64,000 nt of DNA. It comes from a bacterium HR33 (GTDB lineage Bacteria; Gemmatimonadota; Gemmatimonadetes; Gemmatimonadales; GWC2-71-9). Location of the stretch: positions 1 through 64,000 of the forward strand of contig BEIJ01000003.1 of the NCBI GenBank assembly GCA_002923375.1, in the 5' to 3' direction. The notes below the pieces were generated by a model that saw only the letters and a list, made by a program, of their open reading frames with translations, did not search any database and was not told where the DNA came from. Below, piece by piece: positions 50,470 to 59,798 of the stretch (its first letter is position 1; each line of letters starts with the position of its first letter). Both the position numbers and the translations under genes were made by a program.

Positions 50470-52107
50470 ATGGATCTGTCGGGACGGAGGGTGATGGTTC
50501 TGGGAGGAAGCGGTTTGGTGGGTCGGGCGGTGGCCCGGCGCATCTTGGATTTCGGTCCCTCGCAGATGGTCCTTGTCGCGCTCCGCGAAAAGGAGGTTGC
50601 CGAAGCGGCGCGGGAACTGGAAGAGAAGAAGGGAAAAGCCGGGATTCATACCGCCTGGGGGGACGTTTTTCTTCCGGCGGATTTGGCGCAGTTGGAGAGG
50701 TCCCGGATTTTGGCCGATCCCGCTCTTCGATCGCGGCTGGTGGAGGACATCTTTGGCGAGCTCAGCGAGGCGATTCTGGAGCGAAGTCAGTTTTTCCAAC
50801 TGCTGATGCGATTTCGACCGGACATCGTGATAGATTGCATCAACACCGCCACCGCCTTCGCCTACCAAAATGTTTACGCTAGCGCATTCGAACTTCTGGA
50901 AGACGCCGCCGCCGAACGGATCGATCGCGGGAAAGTAGAGCGGCACCTGCTCACCCTTCCCGTCCCGCAACTGATCCGTCACTTGCAGATTGCCGCCGAA
51001 TCGCTCATCAGGGCGCGCGTGGGGGTGTATGTGAAGATCGGAACCAGCGGCACGGGGGGGATGGGGCTCAACATTCCATATACCCATTCCGAGGAGCGCC
51101 CCTCGCGGATGCTGCTTACCAAGTCCGCTTTGGCGGGAGCGCATTCCTTGCTTTTGTTTCTGCTGGCCCGCACGCCCGGCGCCCCCGCCACGATCGAGAT
51201 CAAGCCCACCGCCACCATTGGGTGGCGATCGATCCGCTACGGGCCGATCGTCAAGGGAGGGCGGCCGCTGCGCCGCTGGGACTGTCCCTCCCCGCAGCCG
51301 GTGGACCGGGCATTCGCCTCGGAGGCCTCCGGCTGGCGCGATACCGGCGCGATACTGGAGTCGGTTTACATAGACATGGGGGAAAACGGGGCTTTCGGGC
51401 GGGAAGAATTCGAGACCGCCACTTCCTTGGGTTCGATGGAATTGATCACTCCGGAGGAGATCGCGGATCTGGTGGTGATGGAGATCGAGGGCCGGCCCAC
51501 CGGAAGAGACATCGTGGCCGCCTTGGACGGGGCCAGCGCGGGCCCCACCTATCGAGGGGGGATTCTGCGCTCCGTAGCGATCGAAGAACTGCGGCGTTTA
51601 GAGCGCGAATGCAACGTGCGGTCCGTAGGCTTCGAGATGCTCGGCCCCCCGCGGCTCACCAAGCATCTCTACGAGGCGCATATCTGGTCGTTGCTTTGCG
51701 CAACCGTCCGCAATCTTGCCGAGTCGGAGGCTTCGGACTTGGCCCGGCGAGCCTCGCAGCTGGTCGCCGAGGATGCCACCCTGCGTTCCACGATCCTGTC
51801 GGTAGGGCTGCCGATTTTGGTGCCAGGAGATATGGTTTACCGGGGCGAGAATGTGGTGGTACCTCCGGAGCGAGGCGATTTCGAGAAGGCGGCGTTTCGG
51901 GGGTGGGTCGATTTGCGGGAGCGAAACGCGGCTGATTGGATCGCCCGAGCCAAGCGAATGTGCGAGCAGTCCCGAGCCTCCGCAACCGGGGAGTCCGGCA
52001 GCGGTATCGATCTTAACTTGATCGGGCCCGACGATCCCATCAGCCCGTCGCGCATGGCGGCGTGGATCTTCCGGTTCGAGGACGGGGGCCAGCGAATCAA
52101 GCGATGA
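50470..52107 (+). CDS. NAD(P)-binding Rossmann-fold protein of unknown function
   Basis: A 545-residue protein. The N-terminus has a dinucleotide-binding motif GGSGLVGRAVARRIL (about 12-26), as in extended short-chain dehydrogenases and epimerases. A region INTATAFAYQNVY follows, and a second conserved stretch VYVKIGTSGTGGMGLNIPYTHSEERPS. The remaining 300 residues are not familiar; no YxxxK catalytic motif is clear. It lies between the ribosomal/condensin genes and Bat cluster B with gaps of 4 and 8 bases, so it is in the same operon. I cannot assign a reaction. Confidence 0.8.
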   Translation: MDLSGRRVMVLGGSGLVGRAVARRILDFGPSQMVLVALREKEVAEAARELEEKKGKAGIHTAWGDVFLPADLAQLERSRILADPALRSRLVEDIFGELSEAILERSQFFQLLMRFRPDIVIDCINTATAFAYQNVYASAFELLEDAAAERIDRGKVERHLLTLPVPQLIRHLQIAAESLIRARVGVYVKIGTSGTGGMGLNIPYTHSEERPSRMLLTKSALAGAHSLLLFLLARTPGAPATIEIKPTATIGWRSIRYGPIVKGGRPLRRWDCPSPQPVDRAFASEASGWRDTGAILESVYIDMGENGAFGREEFETATSLGSMELITPEEIADLVVMEIEGRPTGRDIVAALDGASAGPTYRGGILRSVAIEELRRLERECNVRSVGFEMLGPPRLTKHLYEAHIWSLLCATVRNLAESEASDLARRASQLVAEDATLRSTILSVGLPILVPGDMVYRGENVVVPPERGDFEKAAFRGWVDLRERNAADWIARAKRMCEQSRASATGESGSGIDLNLIGPDDPISPSRMAAWIFRFEDGGQRIKR

Positions 52108-52115
52108 GGTAGCCC

Positions 52116-53090
52116 ATGACGGTTCATCCGGCTAGGAGCAGCGCGGAGCCCATAACGGATGCCATCGTTCGGGAGGTGGCCAAGCGCGTGGTGGGCCAGG
52201 AGAGCATGGTGGAGCGCATGCTGGTGGGCCTGCTGTGTGGCGGCCACATTCTCCTAGAGGGGGTTCCCGGCTTGGCCAAGACCCTGGCCGTAAGAACGCT
52301 GGCCGAGACCATAAGAACTTCGTTTCAGCGGATTCAGTTCACGCCCGATCTGCTGCCCGCGGATATCATCGGCACCTTGGTTTTCGACCAGCGAACCGGG
52401 GAGTTCCGCCCCAAGCGCGGGCCGATATTCGCCAACTTGGTGCTGGCCGACGAGATCAACCGCGCACCGGCCAAAGTGCAGGCGGCCCTGTTGGAGGCGA
52501 TGCAAGAAAAACAGGTTACCATCGGCGGGGAGACGCATCCTTTAGAGGAGCCGTTCCTGGTGCTGGCCACGCAGAACCCGATAGAGCAGGAGGGAACTTA
52601 TCCTCTTCCGGAAGCTCAACTCGATCGCTTCATGCTGAAAATCAAGGTGGACTATCCCTCCCGGGACGAGGAGAAAGAAATCCTCTGGAGGATGGCCTCG
52701 GGGCGGCTTCCGGCGGTGGATCCGGTGGCCGAACCCGAGGAAATACTGGCTCTGAGGGTGGCGATAGCCGACCTATACATGGACCAGAAGATCGTCGATT
52801 ACGTGGTCGATCTGGTACGCGCCACGCGGGAACCGCAAGCGGTGGGACTGCCCGAGATTCGCCCGCTCATAGCCTACGGGGCCAGTCCCCGGGCTTCCAT
52901 CTATCTGGCCCAGGCGGCGCGAGCGCACGCTTTCATGAGAGGGCGCGCTTACGTGGTGCCGGAAGACGTGCGGGCGATGGCGCCGGATGTGCTGCGCCAC
53001 CGGGTGCTGCTCACGTTCGAAGCGGAAGCGGAGGACGTAACTCCGGACACCATCATAGCCAAGCTCTTGGACGCGATCGAGAGTCCATGA
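52116..53090 (+). CDS. MoxR-family AAA+ ATPase (cluster B)
   Basis: A 324-residue MoxR ATPase. Walker A is GVPGLAKT (49-56), Walker B VLADEINR, and sensor and lid regions are present (QNPIEQEGTYPLPEAQLDRF). It is the first gene of the Bat operon, where MoxR works with the VWA proteins that follow. It is clearly paralogous to the MoxR at 10901, but the two share only the family motifs at high identity. The DUF58 gene starts in its stop codon (ATGA). Confidence 0.95.
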   Translation: MTVHPARSSAEPITDAIVREVAKRVVGQESMVERMLVGLLCGGHILLEGVPGLAKTLAVRTLAETIRTSFQRIQFTPDLLPADIIGTLVFDQRTGEFRPKRGPIFANLVLADEINRAPAKVQAALLEAMQEKQVTIGGETHPLEEPFLVLATQNPIEQEGTYPLPEAQLDRFMLKIKVDYPSRDEEKEILWRMASGRLPAVDPVAEPEEILALRVAIADLYMDQKIVDYVVDLVRATREPQAVGLPEIRPLIAYGASPRASIYLAQAARAHAFMRGRAYVVPEDVRAMAPDVLRHRVLLTFEAEAEDVTPDTIIAKLLDAIESP

Positions 53091-53983
53091 GAACCGCGGG
53101 CCGGCTGGTCAGTCCCGAGATCCTGCGCCAGGTGCGCCGGATCGAGCTCGGTACCCGGAGATTGGTGGAAAGCCTGTTTTCGGGCGAATACCGATCGGTC
53201 TTCCGGGGTCAGGGCATCGAATTCGCCGAGACGCGGGCCTACGAACAGGGAGACGACTACCGCGCCATCGATTGGAACGTCTCGGCCCGCATGGGATATC
53301 CCTACGTAAAAACCTTCGTAGAGGAACGGGAGCTGACCGTGCTGCTGGTGGTAGATCGGTCGGGATCCCTGGAGTTCGGACACCCGGTTGCCAAGTCCAA
53401 GCTGGGGGTGGAGGTGGCGGCGGTGCTGGCCCTGGCTGCGGCACGGCACAACGACCGAGTGGGGGCGGTGATTTTTTCCGAAGCGATCGACCACGTGGTG
53501 CCGCCCGCCAAGGGACGGCGGCATGCGCTCCGGGTGATTCGCGACTTGCTCGCCTTCGAGCCCAACGCCAAGGGGACCAACCTCGCTGCAGCGCTGGCAT
53601 ACAGCGCCAAGCTCCTGCGGCACCGCTCGATAGTGGCGATCATATCGGATTTCCGGGCCGCAAACTGGGAGCAGCAGCTGAAGCGCCTCTCCAGCAAGCA
53701 CGAGGTTGTGGCCATCAGCATCGAGGATCCCAGGGAAGTATCCCTTCCCGACTGCGGCTGGATGGAGCTCGAGGACGCCGAGACCGGCCGGGTCGTGCTG
53801 GTCGATGCGTCCAATCCCGCCTTCCGGCTGGAAGCTCAAATGGCGGCGGAGCAGGCGAGATTGAGGCGCGCGCGAGCCCTGGCTCAGGCAAAGGTGGATC
53901 ATGTGGCGCTGAGGACCGACCGGCCCTACGCCCAGGATCTTCATAGGGTTTTTGCCGAGCGTGCCAGACGGTTGCGGCGGTGA
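53087..53983 (+). CDS. DUF58 domain protein (cluster B)
   Basis: A 298-residue protein. The DUF58 block ETRAYEQGDDYRAIDWNVSAR is followed by a VWA-like domain with a VVDRSGSLEF metal site (DxSGS). It is the presumed adaptor of the cluster B MoxR. ATG 53087 overlaps moxR by ATGA; the longer open frame to 52235 runs antiparallel in phase through moxR and is discarded. The next gene starts in its stop (GTGA). Compared with the DUF58 at 11926, the N-terminal half is the more conserved. Confidence 0.93.
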   Translation: MRTAGRLVSPEILRQVRRIELGTRRLVESLFSGEYRSVFRGQGIEFAETRAYEQGDDYRAIDWNVSARMGYPYVKTFVEERELTVLLVVDRSGSLEFGHPVAKSKLGVEVAAVLALAAARHNDRVGAVIFSEAIDHVVPPAKGRRHALRVIRDLLAFEPNAKGTNLAAALAYSAKLLRHRSIVAIISDFRAANWEQQLKRLSSKHEVVAISIEDPREVSLPDCGWMELEDAETGRVVLVDASNPAFRLEAQMAAEQARLRRARALAQAKVDHVALRTDRPYAQDLHRVFAERARRLRR

Positions 53984-54831
53984 TCCTTTGGCTTGCCCTA
54001 GCAGGACTGCTCCAAGGACCGCAAACCTGGTCGGTCCTGCCTTCCAACCCGACGGTCGGTGATACCGTAATCATTCGCCGCCTGCTCCCGGGCCCTTCGG
54101 GAGTGAGGATTCGCGCCCGGCCTTTGAGCCCTTCATCCGTGCTCGAGCCTCTCGATGAGCCGCAAGTGGGGCGAGCCGGAAGCGCTTTGGTGTTGAGCTA
54201 TGCCGCGGCTTTCTTCGAGGCCGGCGAGCTGAGCGTGCCGATGCCCTCCGCCGAGCTCATCTACGCCGACGGTACCGCCGAGCTGATTTTGGGCGATACC
54301 GCGAAGGTCAGAATCGCTTCCGTTCTGCCTGCAACCGATACTCTACCCCAACCGCAGCCTTCCCTGGGGCCTCTGGCGCGGGACCGGAAAAGTGTGTGGC
54401 CCGCAGTATGGCTGGGCTTGTCGGTGATTGTGGCTGCGGGCGTTTGGGTCTATCTGAGGCGCAGGCCCCGTCAGCTGCCGGTAGCGGCCAGAGGGAAAGT
54501 CTCCGCGGTGGAACCTCCTTTGGAACGTTGGGCCGCGGCGGGCGAGGTGAGAGCGGTCGCCACGGTCGCCTATCACAAGCTCCGGCGAACGATCGATGAA
54601 TTGGAGCCCCGAGTTGCGGGCGCGGCGGATCCGGCGGCGATGTTGAAGGAGTTGGAAGAGCTGCATCCCCATTGGCCGCACGAAGAAATCGGCGACCTGC
54701 TGCGCGAGTTGGACCGGGCACGGTTCGCTCCGGTGGTGGCGTCCGATGCCTTGGCGCTGGACGAGCAGGTGGTAGAGCTCTGCCGGGTACTGCGTTCGCT
54801 GGAGTCGGAGGTACATGTTCGCGAGACCTGA
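53980..54831 (+). CDS. membrane protein of the Bat operon (position of the BatA partner)
   Basis: A 283-residue protein. A short N-terminal signal or anchor (about 1-14), a beta-rich extracytoplasmic domain (15-130), one membrane helix (about 140-160, VWPAVWLGLSVIVAAGVWVYL), and a C-terminal cytoplasmic helical region (165-283). Proteins in this position between DUF58 and BatA have this layout in Bat operons (DUF4381-like), but sequence identity is too low to name it. GTG 53980 overlaps the DUF58 stop (GTGA). The gene overlaps batA by 17 bases. It is probably a structural member of the Bat complex. Confidence 0.7.
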   Translation: MILWLALAGLLQGPQTWSVLPSNPTVGDTVIIRRLLPGPSGVRIRARPLSPSSVLEPLDEPQVGRAGSALVLSYAAAFFEAGELSVPMPSAELIYADGTAELILGDTAKVRIASVLPATDTLPQPQPSLGPLARDRKSVWPAVWLGLSVIVAAGVWVYLRRRPRQLPVAARGKVSAVEPPLERWAAAGEVRAVATVAYHKLRRTIDELEPRVAGAADPAAMLKELEELHPHWPHEEIGDLLRELDRARFAPVVASDALALDEQVVELCRVLRSLESEVHVRET

Positions 54832-55783
54832 ACTGCTGCTGCTGCTGGCCGCTTTGCCGCTGATGTGGCGGCGGCGGTTCAAAAAGCCGGCCAACGCCGT
54901 GGCATTCAGCGACCTGAGCGGAATGGTGCCGGTCTCGCGCGGCCGCCGGTTGCTGGCGGAGCTTCCCGCGGGGCTGCGCAGCTTGGCGGTGGCCGGCTTG
55001 GTCCTCGCCGCAGCGGGTCCCCAGCGGGAAGTGCTGACTACGGAGGCGAGTCCCGAAGGGATCGACATAGTGCTGGTGATAGACGTTTCGAGCAGCATGC
55101 TGGCCGAAGATTTTGCGCCGTCGAACCGGCTGGATGTGGCAAAGGAGCAGGCGATAGCCTTCATCAGAGGCCGGCCGCACGATCGAATCGGCCTGGTGTC
55201 CTTTGCGGCTCAGGCGATTACCCGGGTACCTCTCACGGTGGACCATGCCGTGGTGGAGCGCGCCGTGTTGGAGCTCAAGGTGGGCGAGCTGGAAGACGGC
55301 ACGGCGATCGGCACCGGTCTTGCTACCGGGGTCAACCGCCTGAGAGCGGCAAAGGGAGCGAGCAAGGTGGCCGTGCTCTTGACCGACGGGGAGAACAACC
55401 GGGGCAGAGTGGATCCGCGCACCGCCGCCGATCTGGCAGCTCGGTTCGGAATCAAAGTTTATACCATAGGGGTGGGAACCGAGGGGGAGGCCCGCGTGCC
55501 CATCAGCCGGGATCCGGTGCGCTACGAGACGATGCCGGTTAGACTGGACGAGGAGTTGTTGCGGGACATCGCCTCGGCTACCGGGGGAAGATATTTCCGC
55601 GCCACCGATCGGGAGGCGCTGCGGCAGATTTTTCAGCAGATCGATCGGCTAGAAAAGACGCCGGCCGAAGCAACGCGCTACCTGCGGGTGGAAGAGGAAT
55701 ACCGCCCCTTCCTGATAGCCGCGCTCTCCGCCCTGTTGCTGGAAATGATCTTTTCCGCCACCGTTGCGGTCAGGGTGCCTTAA
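54815..55783 (+). CDS. batA: BatA: membrane-anchored VWA protein
   Basis: A 322-residue protein with BatA layout: N-terminal membrane segment (LLLLLAALPLMWRRR), a second helix near residues 50-68, VWA domain with VIDVSSSM (MIDAS DxSxS) and TDGENNRG, and a C-terminal membrane helix (about 297-320). BatA-type proteins are named for Bacteroides aerotolerance; with BatB and BatD they form a membrane complex serviced by MoxR. It starts inside the previous gene and is followed two bases later by batB. Confidence 0.92.
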   Translation: MFARPELLLLLAALPLMWRRRFKKPANAVAFSDLSGMVPVSRGRRLLAELPAGLRSLAVAGLVLAAAGPQREVLTTEASPEGIDIVLVIDVSSSMLAEDFAPSNRLDVAKEQAIAFIRGRPHDRIGLVSFAAQAITRVPLTVDHAVVERAVLELKVGELEDGTAIGTGLATGVNRLRAAKGASKVAVLLTDGENNRGRVDPRTAADLAARFGIKVYTIGVGTEGEARVPISRDPVRYETMPVRLDEELLRDIASATGGRYFRATDREALRQIFQQIDRLEKTPAEATRYLRVEEEYRPFLIAALSALLLEMIFSATVAVRVP

Positions 55784-55785
55784 AG

Positions 55786-57408
55786 ATGCTCTTCGACTCT
55801 CCCCAACTGATCTCCTTCTTCGGCTTCGCTGCAGCTCTAGCCGGAGTTTGCGCTTTCTGGGCGAGGCGGGCGCGGGTGCGACGCGCGCTCCGGTGGTCGC
55901 CGGACTTGGGATCTCGAGCTGCAAGAGCCGGCAGGTTCGGACCCGCTGTGGCCGCCGCGGTCGTGTTCTTGGCCGGTTTGGGTCTAGCCGGGCCGCGGTG
56001 GGGGCGCAGTGTGGTGACCGCGGAGCGCCGGGGGTTGGATTTGGTGCTTGCGGTGGACATTTCCCGTTCGATGCTGGCCGAAGACGTGGAACCTTCGCGA
56101 CTGGGGCGGGCCAGGGAGCAGGCGATGCGACTGGTTCACGACTTGAGCGGCGACCGGATAGGGCTGATAGCCTTCTCGGGACACAGCTTCATATTGTCTC
56201 CGCTCACCACCGATGCGGCGGCGCTGCGGTTGTTGATCGACGCCCTGCATCCGGACATGGCGAGCGAAGGGGGAACCGAGATGGCGCGGGCGCTGCGGCA
56301 GGGGGTCGATCTGCTGATGGGAGGGGGAGGGATCGCGGACCGGGTCCTGGTGGTCTTCACCGACGGGGAGGCCCACGATACGCTCAGCGAGCTGCTCGAG
56401 GAGGCGGAGCGAGTGCGGCGCGAGGGGGTGCGCCTGATTCTCGTCGCCGAAGGGGGCGACGAAGCGGTGAATATCCCTCTCAGAGGTCCCGGGGGCGAAC
56501 TACTCGGCTTCCAAGAGGACCCCGAGGGAGGTCTGGTGGAGACTCGCAGGCGAGACGATATCCTGCGCGCGATAGCCGACGCCGCGCATGCTCCCATAGT
56601 AGCCGCGGGCTTGCCGGACCAGGCGAGGGCGGTAAGAGAGCTGATCGCGGGATACCGCCGGGTTCCGGAAGCTACAACCTCGCGCAACGAGTCAGTGCCG
56701 AGAGGCTGGATACCCGCCCTGATCGCCTCGGCGGTACTGTTAGCCCACGCTTTGAGCAGGCCCACAGCGGCGTTATGGGTCGTTGTGCTGGCGCTGTGCC
56801 CCACCTCCTACCTGCGGGCTCAGGGAGTGCGGAATCCGGCCGATTCCGCTTGGGTGAGGGGTGAGTTTCGACTTGCTGCGGAACGTTACCTGGAACAAGT
56901 GCGAGCCGAAGAAGGGGGCGACACTGCTTGGTACAACCTGGGAACCGCGGCGCTGGCCATAGGAGATACCGCCGTTGCGCGGCGTGCTCTCGGGAGGGTC
57001 GCGCGTTCGGTGGATCCCGAGCTCAGGCGGCGGGCCCTTTACAATTTGGGCCTGCTGGCGCTCCGCATGGCCCGGCGGGACAGCACTCGAACCCAGCAGT
57101 GGGTAGAGGAGGCGATAGCCCGCTATCGGGAAGTTCTGCTCCTCGATCCGAGCGACCGGAACGCCAAGTGGAACCTGGAGCTCGCCCTCCGCCAGCGGCG
57201 AAGAGGCGAGGGCGGCTCAGAAGAGCGTCCCCGGGCGAGCGGCGGCGGAGGCGGACCGGAAGGCGAATCGGAGGCACCGGCTCCGGGACTGACCTTGGAG
57301 CAGGCTTTGCAGATCCTGGAGAACGTGAGCGAGGAAGAAAGGCAACTGCGCCGGATGCTGGCGCGCTCGAGCGCAGCGCGGGAGTCCCGGAGGGGGAAGA
57401 ACTGGTGA
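55786..57408 (+). CDS. batB: BatB VWA protein fused to a BatC-like TPR domain
   Basis: A 540-residue fusion. Residues 1-300 are BatB: two N-terminal helices, then a VWA domain with AVDISRSMLAED (MIDAS DxSxS) and a TDGEAHD loop. A membrane helix at about 310-340 precedes a periplasmic tail of TPR repeats (about 350-470; WYNLGTAAL and RRALYNLGLLAL), and a Gly/Glu-rich C-terminus follows. In many genomes the TPR part is a separate batC gene; here the two are one frame. ATG 55786 is two bases after batA. batD begins in its stop (GTGA). Confidence 0.9.
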   Translation: MLFDSPQLISFFGFAAALAGVCAFWARRARVRRALRWSPDLGSRAARAGRFGPAVAAAVVFLAGLGLAGPRWGRSVVTAERRGLDLVLAVDISRSMLAEDVEPSRLGRAREQAMRLVHDLSGDRIGLIAFSGHSFILSPLTTDAAALRLLIDALHPDMASEGGTEMARALRQGVDLLMGGGGIADRVLVVFTDGEAHDTLSELLEEAERVRREGVRLILVAEGGDEAVNIPLRGPGGELLGFQEDPEGGLVETRRRDDILRAIADAAHAPIVAAGLPDQARAVRELIAGYRRVPEATTSRNESVPRGWIPALIASAVLLAHALSRPTAALWVVVLALCPTSYLRAQGVRNPADSAWVRGEFRLAAERYLEQVRAEEGGDTAWYNLGTAALAIGDTAVARRALGRVARSVDPELRRRALYNLGLLALRMARRDSTRTQQWVEEAIARYREVLLLDPSDRNAKWNLELALRQRRRGEGGSEERPRASGGGGGPEGESEAPAPGLTLEQALQILENVSEEERQLRRMLARSSAARESRRGKNW

Positions 57409-59798
57409 GGGCCCGCGCTCTACTGTTGGTTTGTTCCGCAGCCGGGTTAGCCTGGCTTCCCTCAGCCTCGCCGGCGCAGCAGCTCCGCGTTTCGGTTTCG
57501 GCTGATCGAGAGCGGCTGTCCGTGGGTGACACCGTGGTGCTCACCATCGAAGTCGAAGCCAGCGGGAATGCGCCGGTGCAAATCGAAGAGCCTTCTCTGA
57601 GCGGCTTGGCGGTGGTGGATCAGCGTGAAAGCTCCAGGGTCGGCGTGGCGGACACTGTGGTTTCGAGGCGCACCACCAGGGTTTTGATACTGCGAGCGGT
57701 GCGACAGGGTACCGCCGCGGTAGGGCCGGTGCGCGTGAGGCAGGGGGCCGCGGTGGCGGAGGCTCCCCGGCTCACTCTGGAGGTCGTAGGCGCGGCGGCC
57801 TCGGCCGAGTTGGCGGCCAGCTTGCGCTCGATGATCGACGCCGCCCCTGATCCCCCCTCCGGAGCGGAAGTGGCCGTGGTCTTGTTGCCCGCACGCACCA
57901 GTCTGTTCGTGGGAGAGCAGCTGGAGCTGGTGACGCTGGCGTGGTTCCGCAGGGATGTCAGGGAAAAGTTGCGGGTGCCGCCGGCGTTCCGGGGGCCCGA
58001 GTTGTCGGGCGTGTGGTCTTATCCGATCCCGACGCCGGCCGGCAGGGTGGCCAGCCGGAGGGTGGGCGGTGCTTGGTACGATCTTTTCGTCGATGCTCGG
58101 ACGGTCTTTCCCCTGGAGCCGGGCCGCCTCAGTATCGGCCGCGCCTCGGTCGCCTACAGCTTCCCTCTCACTTACTCGTTCCTCAGCCGCGAGGTGGAAC
58201 ACGTGGTGCAGAGCGACAGCGTGGCGGTCGAAGTGTTAGCGGTGCCTGCAAGCGGTCGCCCTGCGGGGTGGAACGGAGCGGTAGGCTCGGCACTGGCTCT
58301 GAGTGTCACGCCTTCGAGCCACGAGCTCGATTTGGGGGAAGCGGGAACTGTGGCGGTGGAGTTGCGGGGGGAAGGTAATGTCGCCCTTTGGCCCGAGCCT
58401 GTGATCGACTGGCCCCGCGGACTCCGAGTCTATCCCGGCGAGGTCGAGGTCAGCACCCGGCGTTCCGGCGGTGTCTTTGGAGGCAGTAAGACTTTCAACT
58501 ACGTGCTGGTGGCCGATTCGGCGGGTGCCTACAGGATCCCCGGTGCGGGCTACTCTTATTTCGACGTGCGTTTGCGGCGGTACGTGCGGCTGGAATCGGC
58601 GCCGCTAGAAGTGTTCGTTCGGTACGTGGATCGGAGTGCTGGCGTGAAAGTATCAGCCATGCCCCTGATGCATGAGTGGCCCGCCGGGCTGCCTTCAGTG
58701 GGGGGCTGGCCGCGTTGGGTGTGGGTTCTCGTGGTATTGGTGCCGCCGATCTTGGTGCTGGCTACGCTGGCCGGCGGGAAGATTCGGTTGCGCTTGCGGC
58801 CCTCGAGCTTCAGGCGGCCCGCGCGCCGCCTGGAGGGACTGGAGGGCCTGCGGGCGGAACTGGCCAAGGAGCTGCTGCGTTTGGTGCCGCGAGCTGCCGA
58901 TTTGGACGGCGGTCAGTTGAGGGTGGCGCTCAGGGCGGCGGGGGTGGAACCGCACTTGGCTACCCAGGTTGCGCGGGTGAGGGAGCGGATGCGCCAGGAG
59001 CGGTTCGGTCCTCCGGGAGCAGTGGACGCGGGCGAGCTCGAAGCGGAGGCGGCGGAAGTACTGGCGGTGCTGGTGCGCAACCGTTCAGCCGGGCGGCTCC
59101 CGGATGTCGTGGCCGCGGTAATCGTGGCGCTGGCGCTCCCCGCTGTCGCCTGCGCGGCGGCGGCGCAGGACCTCGCCCCCGAGCGGCTGTATCAAGCGGG
59201 GGCGATGGCTCAGGCGGCTGACAGCTTTGCAAACCGGGCGCGCGCCGAGCCGGAGGGAGCCCATCACTGGTACAACTTGGGTGCCGCTTGGTACGCTCAA
59301 GGCTCGGCGGTGAGAGCCAGGGCTGCCTGGGTGAGGGCGGCACGGCTGGCGCCGCGAGAACGCGACATCAGAAGGGCTCTCTCGGTGGTATCGTCGGGGG
59401 TTGCGCGCGACGAGGGTCTTTTGTGGGTGGCGCCGATCACGGCGAGCGAAGCTTTTTTGGCAGCGGGTCTGTTGTGGTGCGGAGGATGGCTGGGAGTATT
59501 CCTGACTGCGCGCCGCAAGGGAAGGCTGGCACTAGGTCTTTGGCCCGCCGCTTTGTTGGGCCTGGCTTTGCTTTTTGCAGGATGGGGGCGGTTCATAGAC
59601 CTGCGCTACGCTAAACCGGTAGCCTTGATCCTCGGCGACACGGTCTTGCGCGAGGCTCCCTACTCCAGCGCTCCCGGTTCGTATCGTTTGTCGGAGGGCG
59701 AGGCGGTCGAGGTGGTGACTAGTCGAGGCGGCTGGCTTTTGGTCCGGCGGGGAGGACGGCTCGGCTGGGTCCGGGATGACGAAGCCTTGAGGCTCTGA
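57405..59798 (+). CDS. batD: BatD with C-terminal TPR and SH3-like domains (BatE-like)
   Basis: A 797-residue protein. A signal peptide (1-24) is followed by the BatD beta-sandwich region (about 25-420; VSADRERLSVGDTVVLTIEV), a membrane helix (about 440-465), a cytoplasmic helical part, a second hydrophobic segment, TPR repeats (HHWYNLGAAWYAQG, about 620-670), two further membrane helices (about 690-735), and a C-terminal SH3-like domain (about 745-797; EAVEVVTSRGGWLLVRRGGRLGWV). The TPR/SH3 tail corresponds to what is elsewhere BatE. GTG 57405 overlaps batB (GTGA); the earlier open frame from 56928 is a shadow. Its stop is directly followed by mutL. Confidence 0.88.
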   Translation: MRARALLLVCSAAGLAWLPSASPAQQLRVSVSADRERLSVGDTVVLTIEVEASGNAPVQIEEPSLSGLAVVDQRESSRVGVADTVVSRRTTRVLILRAVRQGTAAVGPVRVRQGAAVAEAPRLTLEVVGAAASAELAASLRSMIDAAPDPPSGAEVAVVLLPARTSLFVGEQLELVTLAWFRRDVREKLRVPPAFRGPELSGVWSYPIPTPAGRVASRRVGGAWYDLFVDARTVFPLEPGRLSIGRASVAYSFPLTYSFLSREVEHVVQSDSVAVEVLAVPASGRPAGWNGAVGSALALSVTPSSHELDLGEAGTVAVELRGEGNVALWPEPVIDWPRGLRVYPGEVEVSTRRSGGVFGGSKTFNYVLVADSAGAYRIPGAGYSYFDVRLRRYVRLESAPLEVFVRYVDRSAGVKVSAMPLMHEWPAGLPSVGGWPRWVWVLVVLVPPILVLATLAGGKIRLRLRPSSFRRPARRLEGLEGLRAELAKELLRLVPRAADLDGGQLRVALRAAGVEPHLATQVARVRERMRQERFGPPGAVDAGELEAEAAEVLAVLVRNRSAGRLPDVVAAVIVALALPAVACAAAAQDLAPERLYQAGAMAQAADSFANRARAEPEGAHHWYNLGAAWYAQGSAVRARAAWVRAARLAPRERDIRRALSVVSSGVARDEGLLWVAPITASEAFLAAGLLWCGGWLGVFLTARRKGRLALGLWPAALLGLALLFAGWGRFIDLRYAKPVALILGDTVLREAPYSSAPGSYRLSEGEAVEVVTSRGGWLLVRRGGRLGWVRDDEALRL

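Noticed and set aside
52235-53983. 582-codon frame extending the cluster B DUF58 protein upstream
   Set aside because: The first 284 codons are a shadow of moxR in another frame; ATG 53087 starts the conserved DUF58 sequence.
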